Positions 1 to 9,996 of a stretch of 16,933 nucleotides of DNA are shown piece by piece. The DNA comes from Hirudo medicinalis (lineage: Eukaryota > Annelida > Clitellata > Hirudinida > Hirudinidae), in contig MPNW01000526.1 in the NCBI GenBank assembly GCA_011800805.1, forward strand, positions 51,197 through 68,129. The letters are read 5' to 3'. Below the pieces are notes generated by a model, which saw nothing but the letters and a program-made list of their open reading frames with translations, had not been told where the DNA came from and searched no databases. Position 1 is the first letter of the stretch; each line of letters starts with the position of its first letter. Both the position numbers and the translations under genes were made by a program.

Positions 1-49
1 GAAATTACAAGTTATTATTATAAATACATCATCATCATCCTCCTAACAG

Positions 50-611
50 GTATCACAGTTGAGGGCACTTCAACCCAACCTTGACATCCAGGTCGACGGT
101 GGTGTCGGCCCTGACACGATAGAAATATGCGCAAAGGTCGTTTTTTGGGTTCGCTGATTGACCTTTGGGAGATTTGCCTGTATTTTAAATAGAATGAACT
201 TGTAATATGATTCTAGTAGGGGTGATCCATCTTTATCACTAATGACTTTTGATGGCCTTGTTATCATTATTAATATTATTATTATTATCATCATCATCAT
301 TACCATGTCACCCTTTAAAGTCAATCTCTTTGTTTTATTTGTATTTATTGTTGTTACCATAAAGATCGTCAAATGTCATTTTGTATCTAACAATCTGATA
401 CCTCGTTTCGATCGATGTCATGTCATGTTGCCGATGTCATCGCAGACGACTAACGTCATTTTTGCATCCAACAGTCTGGTGCCAACGTAGTGGTGTCGGG
501 CAGTGCCTCATGAAGAGTACCAACCCTCAGGAACTCATCAGACACATGAAAGGGACCATTGACAAATCCATCAAGGAATTTCAGTTAAAAAACCAGCCCA
601 ATGGATCCTGA
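50..611 (+). CDS. RPE: Ribulose-phosphate 3-epimerase, last two exons, with a frame break (partial)
   Basis: This is the 3' part of ribulose-phosphate 3-epimerase, the cytosolic TIM-barrel metalloenzyme that interconverts ribulose-5-phosphate and xylulose-5-phosphate in the pentose phosphate pathway. The visible exons are 50-136 (29 codons, acceptor CTAACAG, donor GTCGTT) and 475-611 (acceptor CCAACAG), joined in phase 0. The first carries the VDGGVGPDTI motif; its Asp (95-97) matches the family's second catalytic aspartate. The second opens with SGANVVVSGSA, the phosphate-binding loop. In that frame TGA follows at 511-513. The conserved C-terminal stretch (MKSTNPQELI, ending QPNGS with TGA at 609-611) continues one base out of register, as though one base were missing near 505-510 (GCCTCATG). 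Family members read A-[hydrophobic]-M here. It is either a real frameshift, which would make the gene defective, or a sequencing error. The 5' exons lie left of the window. Confidence 0.9.
261..302. repeat. ATT/ATC trinucleotide-rich tract in an RPE intron
   Basis: Imperfect runs of ATT and then ATC units occupy the middle of the intron between the two visible RPE exons. They produce low-complexity reading frames on both strands (poly-Ile, poly-Met) that should not be taken as genes. Confidence 0.85.
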
Positions 612-637
612 GGTAATCTGGACGAGGAGGATCTTGA

Positions 638-643
638 AATAAA
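638..643 (+). promoter_or_regulatory. Polyadenylation signal of RPE
   Basis: AATAAA lies 27 bases after the RPE stop codon at 609-611. The position suits a very short 3' untranslated region. It is a motif match only. Confidence 0.55.
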
Positions 644-904
644 TGTACTAAAAATTTATCCGTTCGATGTTATGCCATTTATTTTAGTGTCATTAAATGT
701 TTAATTATTTGTGAATAAGCCTTGAAATCTCTTCAGACTGAGGGACTGTGATTAAACAGAGTTGATTGAAATTGAATTATAGTCTCGATCATCTGAAATC
801 ATGTCGGGGATCGAGTGTTGTGCCTAAAGACAAGGTTGGGATTGTTTCACTTAATGGTGATGGGTCGTTCAACCACAGCTCTGGCGATTCACTTTTAGTC
901 GCGA

Positions 905-2875
905 ATGTTCTCGTGTCGAGGCCATGGGAGGGCAAATACAATTCGTGAGATTTTATGTGAAAATGCCCTCAATGAATTTCTCGATGATTGTAGTTTCATT
1001 TCGCGGGACACGGCGAAATGTTTATCGCCTCGAAGCATTGATTTTGGGGAAGTTGAAGACGAGCGTCGATGTCTTCGTATTTATTTTTTGAGGTTTCCAA
1101 ACAAAACGTAAAAAATGCGCAGCTAAATCTCAATAATTTCTCAAAAAAGTATTGTTCAGCACATCACTGGACTTCGCTAACGCCTGCCGAATCTCCCGCC
1201 AAGTCCCAAAGGTCCTGCCTCTTGTGGAAGTCTCTGAACCTTTTGCCGGACTCGTCTGCCTCGGAGTTTTTACTCGCGAGCAGAGTCAGCGACCTTTCCA
1301 AAGAAACTGTCAGAACTTTGGCGGAATTGAGGGCGGTCAGGAGTTCTCCGGCCATGTCCTCCATGTTTTCCAGTCGACCTTGGATGGATTGAGGCGTGGC
1401 CTTGCAACCGATCGACGCCAGCCATATCGTTGTCACGGCAACCAGCAGGAGTACAAACGAGATGGATTTGTCTTGCGTCATTCCTGAGAATAATGAATCC
1501 GGGAAATAAATTTCAGAGTTTATGGTCGTTTGTCTAATTATTGGTGAAATAATTTGTAATCAAGTAGCATGAAATTTAGTTTTGTAAATATTTCGCAGTA
1601 TCGTAGTATTAATTAAATATTATTTATTTATTATTTATTTAGAATTTTAATTTAAATAAATAGTGATTTGTTATTCATTAAAATTTAAAAATTCCATTGA
1701 TAGAAGATTCCCTGTTTTTTTATGAACTCATTTCAGAGCAATCTGGTAACTCGTCCGTGAACCTTCCCGACAAAACAAGAAATAAGATAAAAAATACATC
1801 AAACATTTTGTGATTTGTTGACTCTTTGTTTTAGCCGGAAGTGAGCCATTGCTCGGAGCTAACTCATCTTCCCTGTCGCCGTAACATCCTCTTCATTTTG
1901 AGGAAATTGTTTTATTATATATTTATTATTATTAATTATTTTTATTGTCAACTCCGTTCATTGGTCACACACATAAGAACAAATTCAAATGTTAATGATA
2001 GTTGAGTAGACTCGACAGGACTCTGAACCCCTCATCGTCATCATCATCATCATCATCATCAATGACTTTTCCTCTCTAGTTAGCAAGTAGTCTTGAAAGT
2101 CTGTTGGAAATTTTCGAAACTGTGTTTAAATGTCAACGTGTTTGACTAATCTGCAATTTAGGATGTGAACTCATGACCATTCGATGAGACTAAAACGAAG
2201 GAAACACGCTGGTATTAATGAGTTCTCTTCGAACATTGAGCCATGCCGGATCATGCTTCCTGAGCAAACAAAACGCGACAAATAGTTAGGGAGGGACAGA
2301 ATACAAACTCAAGAAGAGCAAAAAGAAACCAAAACAAATTTAAAACACGAGATAAAAACCATCCTTCGGGACAACTTCACTCCAAGAGTGCAAACTCGTT
2401 CATGCCTCCGTCACAACCGAAACCTTGTTCCCGTCACCAATTCACCGGAGACATTACGGACGAGTTCAATATCATCGACTCCTAACAAGCAATCATCATC
2501 ATTCTTCACCATCTAATCATCATTATTATCATCAGCTTCATCATGTTCAAGTTCATCATCATCAATTCATATGAACACCCTGAACCAAAGCCACCATAAG
2601 CCCCACTCATCACCCGCTCAGAAACTCAGTTTTTTTTGTTAATCTTTTTTAGACATTCACTTTCGATCGTCAAAAAATGGAATCCAATCGATCATGTTCG
2701 TGAGATTTGTCCGCTGAGAAATGAGGCCAAAAAGAACAAATTACGATGTCGCGTTTTATTTCCACTCGGTTCACTTTTAAACAACATTATTTACGAGGCC
2801 GACGTTCATCGTGAGCTTTCTATCAAGAGGGAATTGGAGCCGTTGGTAGAATTAATTAAAGCAATTAGGAAATGA
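905..2875 (+). CDS. Candidate two-exon gene, unrecognised
   Basis: I do not recognise this protein. Two open stretches look mildly coding and fit together by phase. The first runs from ATG 905 to 1107, followed by GTAAAA as a possible donor in phase 2. The second runs from 2653 to 2875, after a very strong acceptor (a long T-rich tract ending TTTTTTAG), enters in the matching phase and ends in TGA. Joined, they give about 141 residues. The first half holds REILCENALNEFLDDCSF; the second half is charged, with LRCRVLFPLGSLLNNIIYE and a basic end (LVELIKAIRK). The second stretch has no ATG, so it cannot stand alone. A competing donor (GTGAGA at 945) ends an overlapping frame (783-944) in the same phase. 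The intron would contain the opposite-strand frame at 1164-1481. Chance open frames remain quite possible. Confidence 0.22.
1164..1481 (-). CDS. Unrecognised small protein with N-terminal hydrophobic segment
   Basis: An ATG-initiated frame of 105 codons lies on the minus strand (ATG at 1479-1481). Residues about 7-25 (ISFVLLLVAVTTIWLASIG) form a hydrophobic stretch typical of a signal peptide or signal anchor, followed by Cys26. The remainder is polar and probably helical, with spaced hydrophobics (LENMEDMAGELLTALNSAKV) that suggest an amphipathic or coiled-coil segment. The stretch is richer in G, C and CpG than the AT-rich DNA around it. On the minus strand, TTATTCTCAG ends just two bases before the ATG, as expected for an acceptor after an intron in the 5' untranslated region. 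The frame may end at its own stop (1164-1166) or splice onward from GTTAGC at 1181-1176. No family is recognised. Secretion or membrane anchoring is inferred only from the hydrophobic segment. Confidence 0.45.
   Translation of the reverse strand: MTQDKSISFVLLLVAVTTIWLASIGCKATPQSIQGRLENMEDMAGELLTALNSAKVLTVSLERSLTLLASKNSEADESGKRFRDFHKRQDLWDLAGDSAGVSEVQ
1500..2640. other. Non-coding stretch, AT-rich then A-rich
   Basis: Bases 1540-1700 and 1900-1960 are very AT-rich. Bases 2280-2480 are A-rich on the + strand with no sustained open frame. Apart from the ATC tracts, I see no gene, RNA or known repeat here. It would be intron if the candidate gene at 905-2875 is real. Confidence 0.6.
2035..2061. 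repeat. ATC/CAT microsatellite
   Basis: About eight consecutive CAT/ATC units form a nearly perfect trinucleotide tract. A looser version of the same repeat lies at about 2488-2570. Confidence 0.9.
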
Positions 2876-3081
2876 ATGAATCATGTGAAGTCGCATTTGT
2901 GGCGCCAGAGGCGTTAAACTTTTCTTGAATCATGTAATGTCTTGTAATGTTGAAAGAATTCAAAACAATCTGAATATGCACATATTGGATGGACATGGCA
3001 TGAGGCGGATGTATTTGGCTAAGGCTGACTAGTTATCGTAATGAATGGAATATATAAACATTTTATATACCGATATGAAAA

Positions 3082-3749
3082 NNNNNNNNNNNNNNNNNNN
3101 NNNNNNNNNNNNNNNNNNNNNNNNNNNNNNNNNNNNNNNNNNNNNNNNNNNNNNNNNNNNNNNNNNNNNNNNNNNNNNNNNNNNNNNNNNNNNNNNNNNN
3201 NNNNNNNNNNNNNNNNNNNNNNNNNNNNNNNNNNNNNNNNNNNNNNNNNNNNNNNNNNNNNNNNNNNNNNNNNNNNNNNNNNNNNNNNNNNNNNNNNNNN
3301 NNNNNNNNNNNNNNNNNNNNNNNNNNNNNNNNNNNNNNNNNNNNNNNNNNNNNNNNNNNNNNNNNNNNNNNNNNNNNNNNNNNNNNNNNNNNNNNNNNNN
3401 NNNNNNNNNNNNNNNNNNNNNNNNNNNNNNNNNNNNNNNNNNNNNNNNNNNNNNNNNNNNNNNNNNNNNNNNNNNNNNNNNNNNNNNNNNNNNNNNNNNN
3501 NNNNNNNNNNNNNNNNNNNNNNNNNNNNNNNNNNNNNNNNNNNNNNNNNNNNNNNNNNNNNNNNNNNNNNNNNNNNNNNNNNNNNNNNNNNNNNNNNNNN
3601 NNNNNNNNNNNNNNNNNNNNNNNNNNNNNNNNNNNNNNNNNNNNNNNNNNNNNNNNNNNNNNNNNNNNNNNNNNNNNNNNNNNNNNNNNNNNNNNNNNNN
3701 NNNNNNNNNNNNNNNNNNNNNNNNNNNNNNNNNNNNNNNNNNNNNNNNN
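3082..3749. other. Assembly gap (668 N)
   Basis: A run of undetermined bases. The long apparent open frames that cross it on both strands are artefacts of the unknown bases. Confidence 1.
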
Positions 3750-4995
3750 GTCTGGACTTTTATACCCATCAGACAGCCTATTATCATGCGTGCATAGCAT
3801 ACTTAGGGTACGACATGGCGATCCTGTTTTACAATGACCATAAAACAAACTTTCTTTTGCTCTTTTCCAAATTAACACCAGTCATTGCTCCAATGTGCAA
3901 GACTAAAGTGTCACGTAGGCCAACAGAAATGCCATGAATCTAAAATCGAAATGGCGAAAGGTCGGAGACGTTTATGGAGGTTTTGGTCAAAAGTTTCGTT
4001 TTCGAGGTTCTTATCGAGTCATTTGATTGACTTGTGCTTTTTAAGGCTGTTTCGTTGTCACTAATGTGACTTTCTGTCAGCGTAATGACTTCTAAATGGG
4101 CAATTAAGGGATATTTAAGCTTCTTCAGTCAATCTGTTTCCTGAAAAAAATGTTGAAATGTAATTTTAATTTTATTAATTTATTTTGGGCTTCTAATTAT
4201 TGAAATTGCATAATAAAACCGATTTCAAGATTCATTTGTTAATGTTCTAATTTAGGTGAATTATAAATAATGCGGTAAATTATATACAAATTTGATTCTC
4301 GTTGCGTCATGCTTTATTCAGACAAATTTTCTGGTAATTTATTTGAAGTATCCATTATTATCCATATATATCCTTGCTATTCAGTTAATAAATAAATAAA
4401 CTCACAAACTTTGTATTTATAAGTATTTGAATGTCTGGCAGCTATTTTTACTATGAAATATTAAACATTTGTGACCGCACGTTCCTGTGCAGACAAACTT
4501 TTTCCGACGGTCTTTTACTGGATGTTGTTGTTTATTAACGTCCCTTACATAACCAGATGATTGGGAGGTGCTCCCGCAGCTGGATTCGAATCCGTGCTGT
4601 CATCGTGAATTGGTTACTGGAGTAATCACACGTCTTACTATAGTAAACAATGTAAAACCATGCCCATATTGTAATAATAAATTATGTATATAATGAATTA
4701 AAACCAAACAAAAATATTTTCAATTTAAGACGTTATTTAATTAACAAAAAAAAAATTAATAAAATGTTATATTATATAGACTTTGAATATATGTCTCGTA
4801 TGAGGTAATGAATGTTGCTCTGCTAACGCATTCCAAATATTTTTACAAAATGCTTTTTTAAATATTTTATATATTTTTTGTAGATACTTAAATTTTATTA
4901 AATTATTTACTAAACATCTTCTGTTGGCTACCAATATGTGTAAGAGGAGCTGTAAATAGACTCGGGATATCAAAATTCTTTGAACCAAACAAATC
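3750..4995. other. Intergenic stretch before FARSB; no gene seen
   Basis: No supported gene was found. Sequence after the gap is mixed in composition and grows very AT-rich between about 4130 and 4470 and again from 4640 to 4930. Short open frames exist on both strands but have no recognisable product or splice support. The last part must contain the FARSB promoter and 5' untranslated region; no clear TATA or initiator element stands out. Confidence 0.6.
4563..4599. repeat. Hairpin plus 12-base palindrome, possible repeat relic
   Basis: GGGAG-GTG-CTCCC (4563-4575) can form a short hairpin. It is followed by the perfect palindrome GGATTCGAATCC (4582-4593), flanked by partly complementary GCAGC and GCTGT. 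The core resembles the RNA polymerase III B box of tRNA genes (GGTTCGANTCC), with one mismatch. I could not fold a tRNA around it: the T-arm stem does not pair. A tRNA-derived SINE fragment is possible but unproven. Confidence 0.3.
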
Positions 4996-7900
4996 ATGCC
5001 GACTGTTAACGTCGAGAGAAATGATCTGTTCCGACTTCTGGGCAGGACGTACAGTGAGTGACACTTGATTTTTAGCGACAACTTGTTTTGAACTTTTTAA
5101 ATTTAAAATATGTCGAGTTAGAAGAGCCCACACACGAAACACGTTTTATGTTGCACGTTAAGATCACCCAACCTAGAGATTGGCAGTGGGAATTATGGTT
5201 AATAAGAGAAATTTTCAAACGTTTGCAAGTTTTGTTAACAGATAAACTGGGATGTAGATATTTTCATTAGTTGCACAAGATGATGGAAAGCTGTTCGTCT
5301 GTACTACCATCATTATAAAATTGAATCTTTTCTTCCAGCTGAAGAGGAATTTGAGGATCTCTGTTTTGATTATGGTCTGGAATTAGATGAAGTGGTTAGT
5401 AACATTTATCCATTTATAATCTCATCTCACTATTTTTGTGAAATGATTGCAATGTAATTCTTGCAGCAACCACTGAATGATATTTGCCTTTATCTAATCA
5501 CAAGTGATCATTCTATATTCACCATTGCCACTACAATCTTTATGAAACATAGCATAACACACCAATAGGAGCTTTATATATATAATATCATTTCATTGCA
5601 GACTTCAGAAAAGGAGATGATATCTAGGGAGCAGGGAGCTGACAAAGCCATCAACTCTAATGCCTCTGACAGCATCATCTACAAGGTGGAAGTGCCTGCA
5701 AACAGGTTATTTACTTAAGTGATATATGGCAATTAAGTAACATATGGCAATGCATAATCATGATTTCTATTTTAAGATCAATGTCCCATTTAGGGCATGT
5801 GATTGGTCTGCTGGCTGCAACGTGTCACTGAAGCCTTGATTATTAAGTTGTCTTCTTGGCAGGTATGATCTGCTCTGTGTGGAGGGCCTAACTCGAGCTC
5901 TGTTGGTGTTCCTGGAAAAGTGAGTTTAATTATCATAATATATTACAAGTACATAATATTAAGATTCATTAATTATTAATTACAACAATGAATATTTATT
6001 GGATCTCATTTGCATAATAAGGGCTGATGCTCCTCGTTACAAAACCGTCGAACCTTCAGCTGGTCCCATGCAGCAGCTCATTATAAAACCAGCTGTGAGT
6101 CATACATCTCATCATTTATTTATCATATTCATCGACGTTATTGATGCGTACGTCACAGTGACATTTGACATCATCTTTGTCTGCCATGTTGACAGACGGC
6201 TCAGGTTCGACCATTTGCAGTGGGGGCCGTACTAAGAGGTGTAACTTTCAGTGAGGTAGGTCATTGGTTGTCAGCCACTCTTACTTACCTCGTTAATATT
6301 AATGACTTGTTCATTATTCCAGTGATTAATTATTAATTAATATAAATTAATATTAATATTAAATATATAAATTAATATTATTAATTAATTCCAGTGATAT
6401 TAATTATTATTAATGATTAATTAGCCAATGAATTTTAATTGAATTGAATCCATCCAGGAGAACTACCAGAGTTTCATCAACCTTCAGGACAAACTGCACC
6501 AAAACATTGGAAGGTGGACTGCCGACCCTTTCGACTTCGTTAACATATTCGTCTTCTCAATATTCAAATAAATAGCTATCTTAAATTATTCGACTAATAT
6601 TTTACTACCGTTCGTCTGCTAGGCAACGAAGCTTGGTGGCCATAGGGACGCACGACCTCGACAGGGTCCAGGGCCCGTTCGTCTTCGACGCAGAAGACCC
6701 TCGGACGCTGAAGTTTGTTCCTCTCAACCAGGACAAGGAGTTCTCAGCCTCTGAGCTCATGGAGTTCTATTCGGTTGGTGGCGATGATGGTGCAGTGTTG
6801 CTTAGCTGACTGTTCGGTTTGGATGGGAGTGTGATCTTGCTGTTGATGATGGTTTTTTGGTTCATGATCTTCAGAACGATTGTAAAAAACCATGTTTTAT
6901 AATTATCTTTTACCATTTACTTGTGATCCATTGTCATTGCTAACTTCATCATCATCAGGATGGACACCTGAAGAAGTATCTGCCCCTCATCAAGGATGAA
7001 CCACGATACCCTGTCATCAGGGACTCCAATGGGGTGGTTCTTTCCATGCCCCCGATCATCAATGGTGAGTGAAAGAACGGATACTGGTTGACCTTTGTGT
7101 TTGTTCTTCAAATTTAACCCATGCTGATCTACCATGACATCTTCCTTATCCTCAGGAGACCACTCAAAGATCAGCCTGTCGACAAGGAACATCTTCATTG
7201 AAATAACAGCCACAGATCTCAACAAGGCCTGCATTGTTCTCGACACGATCATCTGCATGTTCAGTCAGTATTGTCAGGAGCCTTACAGGTTATTATACCT
7301 TTTCGATTATTGATTTTGCTGATTGATATTCATAATTTCTGATAGTTACTGTTAAAAACTCAATGATGATATTAATATTTAAATTGCCTGATTGATCATT
7401 ATCGATTTTTTCTTCTTCCAGCGTCGAGCCCGTCCAAGTTGTCAATCAGCCAGGGTATGATGCTCCCATCCATTACCCTGTGAGAGACATTATTATTATT
7501 ATAATAATTATAATTATTTTGATGTCAATCAATGTGGATCGTTTATTCTTCGGCTTGACCCGAACTCTCGTGTTTTGTTTTGACAGCTTCTGCCGTACAG
7601 GAAGGAGGTGGTGTCCGTTGATGATGTCAACAGGAAGATCGGAATAAAGTGGGATTTATGAGTTTTTTATTTCATACTTTGACTATTTATTTTTCATTTT
7701 AAATATTTAAAATATCCCTTCATATATTAATTATGCTTGATTGATGGATTAATACTTTAAAATCATTATTTTTTATTTTACAATATAATCCAGCTGCTCA
7801 GCAGACAAATTGGCCAGTCTGTTGACAAGGATGTGCCTCACTTCCAAGGTCGTGGACGAGGGAAAGCGATTGGAGGTCGAAGTCCCGCCCTCCCGACACG

Positions 7901-9852
7901 GTTCGATTCTTGCCATTCCCATTGGATGATGCATTGCTATTGTAGAACCATTGCACGATTATTAATAGTATTTTGTTGGTCATTGTATTTTTGTCGATGC
8001 AGACGTCATTCACGCCTGCGATGTCGTGGAGGATGCGGCCATTGCTTACGGCTTTAACAACATTGAGAGGACCATTCCTAACACGAGTTGCTTTGGTGGA
8101 CAGGTATGGTGTTGTTATGATTATGATCGTCATAATAATTGGTAATGTTTGGGTTTGACTCTGCAACCAAGGAAGTGAGCCTGTAAGTTAGCATATCCTT
8201 GCTGATGGCAAAATTTTTTTTATAACTTTGCCAGGCCATGAGGTCATCAAGGTCAAATGCACCACTAAATGTGATGGTGAACTAAAACAGAAATGAATTT
8301 AAATGATTTATAATTAACAATGGTGCGAATAAATTATGATAAAGCGATTCCACTCGAAGCTTCCAGTAAACAAGCTGACCGAGCTGCTTAGAGACAACCT
8401 GATCGCCGCTGGCTTCACAGAATGCTTGACCTTTGCCCTTGTGAGCAAATGAATTATAATATTTAAAATTTAATGTTAATCATCATCTATTTATGCTAAT
8501 GTACTTAAACATGCTGCTGGTTAATATTCATGACTTTCATTTTGTTCTCAAGTGCCCCAAGGATGATCTGGCTGGAAAGCTGTGCCACAAGATCGAAGAC
8601 ATTCCAGCTGCCCACATCAGCAATCCTAAGACCCTCGAGTTTCAGGTCTTGCGTTGTCATTGTATTAGTAAATTATTATTATCATCATCATTATTATTAT
8701 TATTTATTAGCCAGTGCATTACTATTATCATTATTCATCAACTTGGTAACCATTTGCCTCCCCTGCTTATGTGGTTGCCACAAACAACAACTTGATTTTA
8801 ACAGGCAAGGCTTGTTGATTGTTGTTTGTGTATTGTCGTGTGATGCTTACATGCTCTCGAGCCAATTGAGACTGGCTTGCAATCAGATTTAAATACCAGC
8901 TCGTACACTGACGATGTGCAAACTCGTGCCTGCGATCCTCAGGTTGCCCGAACGACCCTCCTGCCCGGGATCATGAAAACCATAAGCAACAACAGGCACA
9001 TGCCCATTCCTCTCAGGCTGTTCGAGATCTCTGACGTTATACTCAAGGATGACCGGTTGGGTTGGTTGACCTAATTTTTTTTTTTTGAGGGGGGGTTATC
9101 GTTGACCTAGTTTATTTACTGCTCTCGATTTATTGTGAAATGTGATTTGATTGATGAAATTGTTTTGTTGTTGATTCCTTTTTTTTTTCTATCTTGTAAC
9201 TTGTAACTAAACTTGTTAACTTGTAATGCTGCTAACTAAATATTAAACCAAAGTTACTCTGTCAATTACCGATTACAATTCCTGGTGCGAGTTTTAGATT
9301 AATTTTTATTTTTCCATTATTACAATCATTCGTTTGTGGATCGGACGTGTTCGTTCACATTGTTTCCAGATGTGGGGTGCCGCAACGAGAGGCGTCTGTG
9401 TGCCGTTTACCACGACAAAACTTCGGGCTTGGAAACCATCCATGGCCTGCTGGATAGGGTCATGCAGCTGCTTGATGTCAAGGACGAGGAGTACTGCCTG
9501 GTGCCTGCGGAGGGTAAGGCTTATGTGTTTTAAGAATGCATTCTGACAGTTTCTTTTGAATCAATTGTTGCTTATTACGTTATCTTGCAAACGAACACAC
9601 CCACTATTACATCTTAGAATTACTCCCCCAAAACCAATGTTGACGAAGCCATCGAAAATTTATGAAATTCCCACAACGATCGCTCGATTCCTAATTTCAG
9701 ATCCTGCGTACCTCGCCGGGCTGTGCGCGGACGTTGTGGTCTGCGGTCGTTCGGTGGGAAAGATGGGCATCCTTCAGCCAGTGGTCATTGGGAACTTCGG
9801 CTTGAAACGTCCCTGCTCCAGCTTCGAGATAAATATCGAACCATTCGTCTGA
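4996..9852 (+). CDS. FARSB: Phenylalanyl-tRNA synthetase beta subunit, cytosolic (complete, 19 exons)
   Basis: This is the beta subunit of cytosolic phenylalanine-tRNA ligase, which with the alpha subunit (FARSA) forms an alpha2-beta2 enzyme that attaches phenylalanine to its tRNA. Catalysis lies in alpha; beta contributes B3/B4 and B5 domains and a core that resembles the catalytic fold. Exons: 4996-5053, 5339-5394, 5602-5705, 5863-5919, 6022-6094, 6196-6255, 6458-6513, 6623-6773, 6959-7064, 7156-7288, 7422-7479, 7587-7648, 7794-7900, 8003-8103, 8360-8440, 8553-8645, 8943-9060, 9370-9513, 9701-9852. They sum to 1770 bases, or 589 residues plus stop, the length of the human protein. Landmarks are [19 protein letters not shown] at the start, [14 protein letters not shown] (about 69-82), IGTHDLD (162-168), LSMPPIING (233-241), [14 protein letters not shown] (364-377), [20 protein letters not shown] (442-461), [13 protein letters not shown] and [12 protein letters not shown] at the end. 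The start agrees with the family N-terminus. The least certain boundary is the acceptor at 8358-8359, which lacks a good pyrimidine tract. Confidence 0.97.
6335..6425. repeat. AT-only low-complexity tract in a FARSB intron
   Basis: Near-continuous TTAATATTAA-type sequence, rich in short inverted repeats of ATTAAT, fills the intron before the exon at 6458. It looks like simple-sequence expansion with no coding content. Confidence 0.75.
8672..8709. repeat. ATT/ATC microsatellite in a FARSB intron
   Basis: Runs of ATT, then ATC, then ATT units lie in the intron after the exon at 8553-8645. This is the same repeat type as in the RPE intron. Confidence 0.85.
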
Positions 9853-9878
9853 TTGGTCGGCCTGTCTCGTCTTGCTTC

Positions 9879-9884
9879 AATAAA
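9879..9884 (+). promoter_or_regulatory. Polyadenylation signal of FARSB
   Basis: AATAAA lies 27 bases after the FARSB stop codon, in the expected position for a short 3' untranslated region. Confidence 0.65.
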
Positions 9885-9990
9885 TTGTAACTCACAAACT
9901 GAACCAATTAACATTTGAATTGTCTGACGTGTACTTCTCCATTTGAGAGATGCTACTTGGAGGCATGATTTTAAAACAAGCTCATGGCAT

Positions 9991-9996
9991 TTTATT
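9991..9996 (-). promoter_or_regulatory. Possible polyadenylation signal of FKBP14
   Basis: TTTATT on the + strand reads AATAAA on the minus strand. It is the first such hexamer I could find downstream of the FKBP14 stop, about 1.2 kb away, which would imply a long 3' untranslated region. A variant signal closer to the stop could be used instead. Confidence 0.3.

Noticed and set aside
70..372. A 100-codon minus-strand frame
   Set aside because: It lies antisense to the RPE exon at 50-136 and otherwise consists of the ATT/ATC repeat read as poly-Met and poly-Ile.
3029..3937. Long open frames on both strands across 3029-3937
   Set aside because: They are open only because 668 undetermined bases carry no stops. 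The known bases at the edges do not resemble a gene.
4540..4620. A tRNA gene suggested by GGATTCGAATCC
   Set aside because: The T-arm stem does not pair, and no A box, anticodon arm or acceptor stem could be placed around it.
4767..5142. Minus-strand frames upstream of and over FARSB exon 1
   Set aside because: They overlap FARSB exon 1 antisense and otherwise run through very AT-rich DNA. No family similarity is evident.
6917..7258. A 113-codon minus-strand frame
   Set aside because: It is the complement of two well-supported FARSB exons and the intron between them.
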